Source of the DNA: Spirochaetota bacterium
GTDB taxonomy: Bacteria > Spirochaetota > Spirochaetia > Treponematales > UBA12059
Assembly: GCA_018262985.1 (NCBI GenBank)
Contig: JADFDI010000001.1
Location: 186,001 to 250,000 of the forward strand
Reading direction: 5' to 3'
Length of the DNA: 64,000 bases
A model generated the notes under the pieces. The model made no database searches. It was not told the origin of the DNA and saw only the letters and a list, made by a program, of their open reading frames with translations. Shown here piece after piece: positions 34,447-41,422 of the stretch. Every line of letters begins with the position of its first letter. Positions within the stretch are counted from its first letter, which is position 1. A program made the position numbers and the translations under genes.

Positions 34447-36783
34447 TCAGAACGGTCGCGTCGCGACGAGGCCCCGCCCACGGAGCTTTCCAAGCTGAGG
34501 CCCGAGCGCAGGCTCCCGCTCCAGTTCGTTCCAGTCCATGCCCTCGGGACGCGCCGCGAGGTCGCGGATGACGGCGACGACCTCGTCCCCCTCGGCGCGC
34601 GCCAACGCGAGGCGCTCGAGCGCGCCGCGCCAGGTCCAGACGAGCTCGACGCGGTCCTTGGTTTTCGCCGGTCGCGCGAGCGGGAGTCCGGCGATCCAAT
34701 GCGCCCGCGCGCTTTCGGGCAAGGGCTCCGCGTCGAGGGCGGCCTCCGCGGCGCGGCCGAGGCGGTCGACGAGGTCCGGCGCGAGCGAGGGCTTCGGAAC
34801 GCGGAAATCCTCGAACCAGGCCTGGAGCGGCTCGTCGAGGGCTTCGCCCTCGAGCCAGGCGGAGAGCGCCGCGTCGAGCCCGGGTCCCCATTTTTCGAAG
34901 AGTTCCTCGCCCTCGAAGGACAGGTCATTCGCCGCGAATGCGGCGGCCGCGAATGCGGCGGCCGCGAACGCGGCGGCCGCGTTCGCGTTTTCCGGCGCGG
35001 GGGTTTCCCGCGGGCGGAGTCCGGGGCGCTTTCCCTTCTTCCACTCGGCATGCATGCGCGAATGGCGGGTGAGCACGAAGCGGTGCCAGAACGCCGAGTC
35101 GAGGAGGCCCGCGGCGAAGAGCTGGCGCACGGCTTCCATCGAGTCGACGATGTCGCGCGCGTCCTGGCCGGGGAAGCCGTAGATGAGGTAGGCGTGGACG
35201 AGGACGCCGTTCCGCCTGAAGGCGAGCAGGGCGCGCACGATGTCCTCGAACGAGACGCCCTTGCCCGTGAGCTCGAGCCCTCGCTCGGTGGCGATTTCGA
35301 TGCCGCCCGACACCGCCACGAGTCCGCGCGCCGCGAGCAGGGCCGCCGCGCCGTCGGTCCAGCCCTTGTCGTAGCGGACGTTGCCCCAGAAGTGGAAGGG
35401 CCTGTCGAGCGCGGCGTTGCGCCCGGCGAAGCGGAGGAGCTGGGGAATCGGCATGGCCTCGTCGACGAAGTGGAGCCCCGAGACGCCGCTCGCCTCGCGC
35501 GCCGCGAACGCGGCCTTCATGAGCGAATCGATATCCGCGGGAACGTAGCGCGCCACGTAGTCGAGCTCGGTGTCGCAGAAGGCGCAGCGCGCCCAGTAGC
35601 AGCCGTAGGCCAGGTGGTACTTCATCCACTTCGCGTCGGACCAGAGACGGTGCATCGGGTTGGCCGAGTCGACCGCGCCGACGTAGTCCTTCCAGGGCGC
35701 GCCGCGCCAGTCCGGGAAATTCGAGGCGACGAGGGCGCGGTCGCGCTTTTCGCGCTCCGCAAAGGATGCCGTCGGAAGGACGCTGCGCGCGGGGGACGGG
35801 ATGTTGGCGTCGTCTTCTTCGGGGAAGCCGACCGCGAGCACCAGGCCGTCCGGCCCGCGCTTCATGGTGCGGTGCAGGGCCTCGTCGCCCGCGCCGCCGA
35901 GCGAGGCGAGGATGCCCTCGAGCCCCGAGTAGCCCGAGTCGAAGACGAGCCAGTCGGCGTCGCCGAAGACCGCCGCATCGGAAAGGCCGCGGAGCTCGGT
36001 CGAGACGTAGCCCCCGCCGAAGGCGACCCGGACGCGATCCTTGAGCGCGCGGCGGGCGGAGCGGGCGCAGGCCAGGGCGCCCGCGGCGCAGCCGGGGAAG
36101 GGAATCGTGACGAGGAGGAGGAGCGTCGCGTCCGCCGGTAGTCCACGCTCGAGCGCGGCGAACTCGGCGTCCGCGATCGGCTTGTAGATCCGGTCGAGGA
36201 TCCAGCCCGTGTCGGCCGCGCGCGAGAGCGCGGCGAAGCTTCCTCCCGAGCGCCCGAGGCGCTCGGCGTAGCGTACCGTTCCCCAGTCGGAATCGACCGC
36301 GTACGCGAGGAAGTCCCCCAGGTCGTTGAGCGCCGCGGTTGCGAAGCGTGCCGCGTCCTCGACGCGGAGTTCTCCGTCGAGCGCGTCGAGGAGGGCTTCC
36401 GCGCGGGCGCCGTAGGGCAGGTCGCGCGAAGCCGCCAGGCGGTGCCCGTAGGAAGGGTCGGTCCCCGCCAGGAAGTCCGCGAGGGAGCCGACCTCGCGGA
36501 GATACGCATCGCGGTTCGAAAGGTAGCGGAACACCTGGTCGCGCGTCGCCTCGTCGCCCGGGGCTGGCTCGCCGGAAGAGAGGCGGCGTTCCGCCTCGTC
36601 GAAGGCGAGCGAAAGCCCCGCGCGCGAATGGAGCGCGCGCCACGCGGCGATGGAATGGTCGCGGGCTTCCGATTCGACTCCGAGCGCGCGGAGACGGGCG
36701 TCGAGGTAGAAGGCGGCCGGGTAGGGCGCGTTCGGCTGGACGAAGGGCGGCTGGACGACGAGGGCGCGGATGCTGCTTGCCAT
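34447..36783 (-). CDS. Radical SAM protein with B12-binding-like N-terminus
   Basis: A 778-residue protein. The N-terminal half resembles the B12-binding-type Rossmann region found in BchE-like Fe-S oxidoreductases (IRALVVQPPFVQPNAPYPAA; VRVAFGGGYVSTELRGLSDA). The radical SAM domain begins at GCYWARCAFCDTE, a C-x4-C-x2-C arrangement rather than the common C-x3-C-x2-C. HFVDEAMPIPQLLRF and VHAYLIYGFPGQDARDIVDS are typical of this group. An Ala/Phe-rich linker (residues about 602-620) is encoded by a 15-base tandem repeat. The product is unknown. It faces the tRNA-Val gene and stands alone. Confidence 0.82.
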   Translation of the reverse strand: MASSIRALVVQPPFVQPNAPYPAAFYLDARLRALGVESEARDHSIAAWRALHSRAGLSLAFDEAERRLSSGEPAPGDEATRDQVFRYLSNRDAYLREVGSLADFLAGTDPSYGHRLAASRDLPYGARAEALLDALDGELRVEDAARFATAALNDLGDFLAYAVDSDWGTVRYAERLGRSGGSFAALSRAADTGWILDRIYKPIADAEFAALERGLPADATLLLLVTIPFPGCAAGALACARSARRALKDRVRVAFGGGYVSTELRGLSDAAVFGDADWLVFDSGYSGLEGILASLGGAGDEALHRTMKRGPDGLVLAVGFPEEDDANIPSPARSVLPTASFAEREKRDRALVASNFPDWRGAPWKDYVGAVDSANPMHRLWSDAKWMKYHLAYGCYWARCAFCDTELDYVARYVPADIDSLMKAAFAAREASGVSGLHFVDEAMPIPQLLRFAGRNAALDRPFHFWGNVRYDKGWTDGAAALLAARGLVAVSGGIEIATERGLELTGKGVSFEDIVRALLAFRRNGVLVHAYLIYGFPGQDARDIVDSMEAVRQLFAAGLLDSAFWHRFVLTRHSRMHAEWKKGKRPGLRPRETPAPENANAAAAFAAAAFAAAAFAANDLSFEGEELFEKWGPGLDAALSAWLEGEALDEPLQAWFEDFRVPKPSLAPDLVDRLGRAAEAALDAEPLPESARAHWIAGLPLARPAKTKDRVELVWTWRGALERLALARAEGDEVVAVIRDLAARPEGMDWNELEREPALGPQLGKLRGRGLVATRPF
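34931..34975. repeat. 15-bp tandem repeat inside the radical SAM gene
   Basis: Three copies of a 15-base unit (GCCGCGAATGCGGCG) run end to end: two identical, the third with one change, followed by a partial fourth. The period is in frame and encodes an AAAFA-like linker, so changes in copy number would alter linker length but not the frame. Confidence 0.85.
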
Positions 36784-36908
36784 GCCGTCGAGTATACGAC
36801 GAAGCGCGAGGGCGGTGTCACGAAGCTTCGGGGCGGCGCGCGGGCGCGGCGATGCCGGACCCGGGATAGTTGCGCGGTCGTGGATCCGCAGGGCGGACCC
36901 CGCGTCGC

Positions 36909-36937
36909 TTGCGCGCCGGACGGGGCGGGGCTAGAGT
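36909..36937 (+). promoter_or_regulatory. Predicted promoter before the yjbQ-like gene
   Basis: TTGCGC at 36909-36914 and TAGAGT at 36932-36937 are 17 bases apart. The -10 box ends six bases before the ATG at 36944 and no Shine-Dalgarno sequence is present, so the mRNA may be leaderless. Confidence 0.4.
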
Positions 36938-36943
36938 GGCTCC

Positions 36944-37360
36944 ATGAAGAGCTACCATGAGGAATTGTGGTTCGAGACGAAGCGCCGGATGGAGTTCGTC
37001 GACATCACCGACCGGGTCGAGGCGGCCCTGGCGCGGAGCGGGGTGAAGGAAGGGCTTTGCCTGGTGAACGCGATGCACATCACCGCCTCGGTCTTCGTCA
37101 ACGACGCGGAATCCGGCCTGCACGCCGACTTCGCGGAGTGGCTCGAACGGCAGGCGCCCCGCGAGCCCGCGTCCGCCTATCGGCACAATGTCGGCGAGGA
37201 CAACGCCGACGCGCATCTGAAACGCCAGATCTTCGGTCGCGAGGCCGTCGTCGCGATCACGGAAGGCCGCCTGCACTTCGGTCCATGGGAGCGGGTTTTC
37301 TACGGCGAATTCGACGGGCGGAGGCGGAAGCGCGTCCTCGTCAAGATCATCGGCGAGTGA
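36944..37360 (+). CDS. yjbQ: YjbQ/UPF0047 family protein
   Basis: A 138-residue protein of the YjbQ family (secondary thiamine-phosphate synthase enzyme). It contains [20 protein letters not shown], the conserved His-containing [20 protein letters not shown] and a final RVLVKIIG strand. The fold is a small trimer and a weak thiamine-phosphate synthase activity is reported for relatives; the physiological role is uncertain. Length is normal. The AraC gene follows 15 bases later. Confidence 0.9.
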   Translation: MKSYHEELWFETKRRMEFVDITDRVEAALARSGVKEGLCLVNAMHITASVFVNDAESGLHADFAEWLERQAPREPASAYRHNVGEDNADAHLKRQIFGREAVVAITEGRLHFGPWERVFYGEFDGRRRKRVLVKIIGE

Positions 37361-37375
37361 GATCCGGCCGCAGCC

Positions 37376-38305
37376 GTGGATTTCACGCTCGAACCCCGGA
37401 CCGCGGAGACGCGGCGCAGCTTCTCCCTCGTGCGCTTTCGCGGCGACCTGCCGGAGGGCGGCCCGTCGTTGCCTCCGGGTATCCTGGTCGTGCTCGTCCG
37501 CGGCGAGCTCGAGGCGCCCGGCGCGCGCGGGAGCGAGGTGACGGTTCCGCTGGCGGACGCCCCGGCCTTGGCCTTGGCGCTCGAGGGCGACGGACTCGGC
37601 ACAGGGTCCTCCGGAGGCGAAGGCTACGTCCTGCGCTTCGAGCCGGGCTACGCGGAAGCGCTCGGCGCTGGAAGCCTGGAACGCGCGGGGCGTCCGCGAG
37701 CGGCGGCGGCGCGCGTCGACGAGGCGGAACGCGCGCGGACCATCTGCGAAGCGCTGTTCCCGGAAGCGGAGCGCGCTGATCCCTGGCGCGAGACCGCGCT
37801 CGCCGCCCTGCTCATGGAGCTTTTCTCGCTGTCGTTCCGGACGCTCGACGCGGGGCGGACTCGCCCGCCGAAGACCCCGGCGCGATGTGCCGAGGGGCAA
37901 GGAGCGGCGGTCGATTCGGACGAAACGCCGGCCTCCGGGTCGACGCCCGCGCCTGTCCGATCGGGGGCCGGTTCAGGCGGAGGGGCCTGGCGGATCGAGG
38001 ACGCGGTGAGCTGGGCCGCGGAGCACTGCGCCGAGGCGCACTCGCTGGACTTCTACGTGACGCGCTGCGCCACGAATCCGAGCGACTTCTCGAGGCGCTT
38101 CAAGGCGCTCGCCGGCTGCCCGCTTTTCGAGTACGTCAACCGCAAGCGCGTCGAGCGCGCCTGCGTCCTCCTCAAGACCACCGGGCTCTCGATCCTCGAG
38201 GTGTCGCTCGCGGTCGGCTACAACAACCTTTCCTTCTTCAACCGTTACTTCCTGAGGCTCATGGGGCTCCAGCCGCGGGCCTGGCGCGAACGCGCGAGGA
38301 AGTGA
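37376..38305 (+). CDS. AraC-family transcriptional regulator
   Basis: A 309-residue regulator. The N-terminal half (1-170) is a poorly conserved sensing domain, followed by a low-complexity linker (about 175-205). Residues about 210-309 form the two-helix-turn-helix AraC domain: FYVTRCATNPSDFSRRFKAL and then LSILEVSLAVGYNNLSFFNR with YFLRLMGLQPRAWRERAR. The GTG start at 37376 is the first in frame. It lies upstream of the SpoA/FliM-FliG operon on the same strand, 185 bases away; whether it controls that operon or yjbQ is unknown. Confidence 0.85.
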   Translation: MDFTLEPRTAETRRSFSLVRFRGDLPEGGPSLPPGILVVLVRGELEAPGARGSEVTVPLADAPALALALEGDGLGTGSSGGEGYVLRFEPGYAEALGAGSLERAGRPRAAAARVDEAERARTICEALFPEAERADPWRETALAALLMELFSLSFRTLDAGRTRPPKTPARCAEGQGAAVDSDETPASGSTPAPVRSGAGSGGGAWRIEDAVSWAAEHCAEAHSLDFYVTRCATNPSDFSRRFKALAGCPLFEYVNRKRVERACVLLKTTGLSILEVSLAVGYNNLSFFNRYFLRLMGLQPRAWRERARK

Positions 38306-38490
38306 GCGTTCCCGCGAGGGGATACCGGCGCCCGTGCCCGCAAGACGGCATCCGGCCGGCCGGTGGCGCGGAGACGTTCGCGCCGCGCCCGTTCGCCCTC
38401 AATCGAGTGCCGTTCAGTCCCCGCATTTCCTCAAGATCGTGCAAGACCGCCCGTCCGCGCCGATCTAGGCTTTGCGGCATGGAGGAAACC

Positions 38491-38760
38491 ATGGACGGAT
38501 CGAAACGCGCGGAACGCCGGGATGACCCGGCGGCGGACCTGGTCTTGGCCACGGAGCTCGTCATGGCCCGCGGCTCCCTTTCCCCGCTGGAGATAGCCGT
38601 GGGAAGCCGTGAGGGCCGGATCGAGCTGCCCGAGGGCGAAGGCGGGCGGATGCTGCTCGAGGCGGGCGGCACGGCGATCGCCGAGGGCCGCGTCGTCAGG
38701 AAGGGCGGCCGGCATTTCTTCAAGATCACGCGGCTCTTCGAGCCGGGGGAGGTGGCATGA
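38491..38760 (+). CDS. SpoA (FliN-like) domain protein, divergent
   Basis: An 89-residue protein and first gene of the switch operon. ATG 38491 has GGAGGAAA directly upstream; an in-frame ATG at 38479 would add four residues. The sequence fits a small SpoA domain: ARGSLSPLEIAVGSREGRIE, then GRMLLEAGGTAIAEGRVVRK, then HFFKITRLFEPGE, matching the beta-strands of FliN/SctQ C-terminal domains. It diverges more from the consensus than the next gene, which it overlaps by ATGA. Two adjacent SpoA proteins would be expected to pair as a heterodimer. Confidence 0.75.
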   Translation: MDGSKRAERRDDPAADLVLATELVMARGSLSPLEIAVGSREGRIELPEGEGGRMLLEAGGTAIAEGRVVRKGGRHFFKITRLFEPGEVA

Positions 38761-39008
38761 CGCGGACGGGAACGGTGGAGGACGCGAGGCTCAGGGTCGA
38801 GGTGGTGCTCGGGGGGACGGAGCTCACGGTCGGAGAGCTCTCGGAGGTCGGCCGGGGCAGCATCATCGCGCTCGAGTCGATCGCGGGCGAGCCCGTGGAG
38901 CTCCGCGCCGGCGGGCGGACCGTGGCCCGCGGCGAGGTGGTGGTCATCGACGAGAATTTCGGCATCCGCGTCACCGAGCTCGCCATGCGGTCGGGAGCCG
39001 GATCATGA
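38757..39008 (+). CDS. fliN: Flagellar switch protein FliN-like (SpoA domain)
   Basis: An 83-residue protein made of one SpoA domain with clear FliN consensus: RLRVEVVLGGTELTVGELSE, GSIIALESIAGEPVELRAGG and ARGEVVVIDENFGIRVTEL. FliN forms the base of the cytoplasmic C-ring of the flagellar motor. The gene overlaps its neighbours on both sides by ATGA, so the three proteins are probably made together. It lacks the N-terminal extension of typical FliN. Confidence 0.9.
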   Translation: MTRTGTVEDARLRVEVVLGGTELTVGELSEVGRGSIIALESIAGEPVELRAGGRTVARGEVVVIDENFGIRVTELAMRSGAGS

Positions 39009-40948
39009 GCGACGACGGACTTGGAAGCGCCACGCCGGGGCGCGGCATACTCGGCCTGCGCGGTCCCGCCGACCGCGGGTACCGGGTCAAGCTCTACGAC
39101 TTCCGGCGGCCGGACAAATTCTCGAAAGAGCAGATCCGGACCGTCGCGAACCTCCACGAGGCGTTCGCGCGGATGGCCGGGACGGCGCTCTCCGCCCGCT
39201 TGCGCCTGCCCTGCGAAGCCCGGCTCTCGAGCGTGGACCAAATGACCTGGGAAGAGTACGCGCGCTCGATCCCGACGCCGACCCTGCTCTCGGTCGGACG
39301 CATGGCGCCGCTCAAGGGCCGCTTCACGCTCGAACTCGAGCCGGTGGCGGCCGACGCCGTCGTGGAGCGCATGTTCGGCGCTCCCGCCGAAGCGCCGACC
39401 GGCCGGACCGAGCCCGGCCTTCCGCTTGACTTCGACGCGCTCAAGGCCGCGTACGAGGACCTCAAGGCCGCGGGCGCCGCGACGCGGCTCGGCGCGGTCG
39501 GCGTGACCGACCTGGAATACGCGGCGCTCGAGGCCGTGTTCGTCGAGCTGTACGGCCGCGTGGCCGAAGCCTGGTCGGGCATCGAGAAGCTCGAGTGCGC
39601 GCTCGAACAGGTCGAGACCGACGTCCAGTTCGTCCAGATCGTCCCGCCGCACGAGATGATCGTCATCGCGACGATCGAGCTCGCCATCGGAGGGCGGAAG
39701 GGCCTCCTCAACCTGGTCTATCCTTTCCAGCTGATCGAGCCGCTCGTGCCGAAGCTCAACGCCCGCTATTGGTACGGCAATCGCGGGAAGCCCGGCGAGA
39801 CGGTCGGCGCGACCGGAGCCTGGCGGCTGCCGGCGCCCACCGAAGCGATAGCCGCCGGCGCGCGGCTTTCCGTGGCGGAGCTCCGCGCCCTCAGGAAGGG
39901 CAGCCTCGTACCGCTGCCGGGGCTCGACGACGGCGTCGCGCGGCTCCGCTCGGGCGGCGCGGAAGTGCGGACGCTCCGCGTTCCCGCGACGCGTTCCGGG
40001 CGGAGGCTCCGTTTCGAGGTGGTCGCGGACGCCGGAGCCGACGAAGCCCCGCTCGAGGACGCGGGCGGCGCCTCGGGACGCGGCGCGACCGATAGCCTCA
40101 AGAGGAGCCTCGAGGTTTTCGGCGCGAAGGTCGAAGCGTCGATCGCCTCGCTCGGGACTTCCCTGGCGGCGCTCGAAGGAAAGCAGGAAGCGCTCGCCGA
40201 CCGCATCCTCTACGGCGCCGCGGCCGGAGCGGAGGAGCTTCCTCCCAGCCGGTCCGTCGCGCGGCCCTTCTCGGAGCTCTCGGGCGCATCCGCCGAGGAC
40301 CTCGCCCTTTTCCTCTCGAACGAACGGGCGCAGGTGGCGGCCCTGGTACTGTCCTGGCTCGACCCGGCGCTTTCATCGGGGGTGCTGGCCCGATTGCCGG
40401 ACGAGGCGCAGGCCGAGGTGGTGCGCCGCGTCGGCTGCCTCGACGGGGCCTCCGCCGAGGTGCTTTCATCGACCGCGCGCGTGCTCGCCAAGAAGCTCGC
40501 CGCCATGGGCGCCGAAAATCGGGCCGCGGGCGGAGTCGGAACCATCGTCGGCATGCTCAACCTGGTGCCGCGCGCGGTGGAGAAGCGCGTCGTCGAGACT
40601 CTCGAGAAGATCGACCGCGCGCTCGCGGAGGACGTGAAGCGGAACATGTTCGTATTCGAGGACATCTCCATCCTCGAGGACGAGTCGATCGACGCCGTGC
40701 TCGGAAGGGCGGAGGAGCGCGACGTGCTGGTGGCCATGAAGGTCGTGCAGGAGCCCTTGCGCGAGCGGCTCTTCGAGCGCTTCGCGAAGGTCAGGGGGGC
40801 GGATGAGTCCGCCCGCCTCCGGGCCGAGTACCAGGCCATCGGTCGGGTGCGCCTCGCCGACGCCGACTCGGCCGGTTTCCGCGTGGTCGAGCTGATCCGC
40901 ACCCTCGAGCAGGAAGGTCGCATCTTCATCGCCCGCGACGACGATTGA
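39005..40948 (+). CDS. FliM-FliG fusion flagellar switch protein
   Basis: A single 647-residue open frame joining two motor proteins. Residues about 20-255 are FliM (YRVKLYDFRRPDKFSKEQIR; SSVDQMTWEEYARSIPTPTL; the middle domain to NARYWY). About 275-340 are a divergent SpoA domain (LSVAELRALRKGSLVPLPG). After a linker, residues about 425-647 are FliG middle plus C-terminal domains (EDLALFLSNERAQVAALVLS; GGVGTIVGMLNLVPRAVEKR; the MFVF motif in RNMFVFEDISILEDE; GRVRLADADSAGF). Missing parts: the FliM N-terminal CheY-binding peptide and the FliG N-terminal FliF-binding domain. The FliM GGPG loop reads GAPA and the FliG EHPQ motif reads ERAQ. The domains are plain; function as a second switch assembly is inference. 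Confidence 0.92.
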   Translation: MSDDGLGSATPGRGILGLRGPADRGYRVKLYDFRRPDKFSKEQIRTVANLHEAFARMAGTALSARLRLPCEARLSSVDQMTWEEYARSIPTPTLLSVGRMAPLKGRFTLELEPVAADAVVERMFGAPAEAPTGRTEPGLPLDFDALKAAYEDLKAAGAATRLGAVGVTDLEYAALEAVFVELYGRVAEAWSGIEKLECALEQVETDVQFVQIVPPHEMIVIATIELAIGGRKGLLNLVYPFQLIEPLVPKLNARYWYGNRGKPGETVGATGAWRLPAPTEAIAAGARLSVAELRALRKGSLVPLPGLDDGVARLRSGGAEVRTLRVPATRSGRRLRFEVVADAGADEAPLEDAGGASGRGATDSLKRSLEVFGAKVEASIASLGTSLAALEGKQEALADRILYGAAAGAEELPPSRSVARPFSELSGASAEDLALFLSNERAQVAALVLSWLDPALSSGVLARLPDEAQAEVVRRVGCLDGASAEVLSSTARVLAKKLAAMGAENRAAGGVGTIVGMLNLVPRAVEKRVVETLEKIDRALAEDVKRNMFVFEDISILEDESIDAVLGRAEERDVLVAMKVVQEPLRERLFERFAKVRGADESARLRAEYQAIGRVRLADADSAGFRVVELIRTLEQEGRIFIARDDD

Positions 40949-40955
40949 GTAATCG

Positions 40956-41099
40956 AACCGCGGAGGCGCGGGGACGCGGAGGGAATCGAGGGGACGGGAA
41001 CGAATCGGGATTTCCATCTTGTCGATCGTCCTAATCCGCGCCTGCTTCGCTTCATGCCGCTTTTCGGAGATGAAGCGATTCATCTGCGCCTCCGCGGTT
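40956..41099. repeat. Nested inverted-repeat intergenic element
   Basis: Outer arms AACCGCGGAGGCGC (40956-40969) and GCGCCTCCGCGGTT (41086-41099) are a perfect 14-base inverted repeat. An inner hairpin is formed by CGCTTCAT (41048-41055) and ATGAAGCG (41070-41077). The element fills the gap between the FliM-FliG stop and the tRNA-Phe promoter. It looks like a mobile or dispersed intergenic palindrome; the style recalls 7160-7367. Confidence 0.65.
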
Positions 41100-41118
41100 T
41101 TCTTCCGCCTGACGGCTC

Positions 41119-41147
41119 TTGACCAAGCTTTGCGATTCGGGTATAAA
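41119..41147 (+). promoter_or_regulatory. Predicted promoter of tRNA-Phe
   Basis: TTGACC at 41119-41124 and TATAAA at 41142-41147 are 17 bases apart, 13 bases before the mature tRNA. Confidence 0.85.
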
Positions 41148-41160
41148 CCTTCCCTGTCGC

Positions 41161-41233
41161 GCCGCTGTAGCTCAGTTGGTAGAGCAGTGGACTGAAAATC
41201 CACGTGTCGTCAGTTCAATTCTGACCGGTGGCA
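41161..41233 (+). tRNA. tRNA-Phe (anticodon GAA)
   Basis: A 73-base cloverleaf. Acceptor GCCGCTG pairs with CGGTGGC (two G-T pairs), the anticodon stem GTGGA/TCCAC holds loop CTGAAAA (anticodon GAA), and the T arm GTCAG/CTGAC holds TTCAATT. Discriminator A; CCA is not encoded. Confidence 0.97.
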
Positions 41234-41238
41234 ACGAT

Positions 41239-41272
41239 CGGGGCCGTCCTTCGGGACGGCCCCGTTTTTTTC
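41239..41272 (+). terminator. Terminator after tRNA-Phe
   Basis: CGGGGCCGTCC and GGACGGCCCCG form an 11-base perfect stem with a TTCG tetraloop, followed by eight T. Confidence 0.95.
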
Positions 41273-41422
41273 GCCCGGCGGACGGCGGGGGTCGAATCCG
41301 GCGTCGGGACCGGCCGGCGTGGGCCGGTCCGCGCGGGATCCCTCCCCGAAGCGGCGTTTCCGCGCTAGAATGTCGGCAGCGTCCCGTTGATCCGGGACGG
41401 ACGGACGACGCGAGGAGCACCC

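Noticed and set aside
34926-34990. Possible CRISPR-like or phage-type repeat
   Set aside because: The units are 15 bases with no spacers and lie in frame in a coding gene; it is a linker microsatellite.
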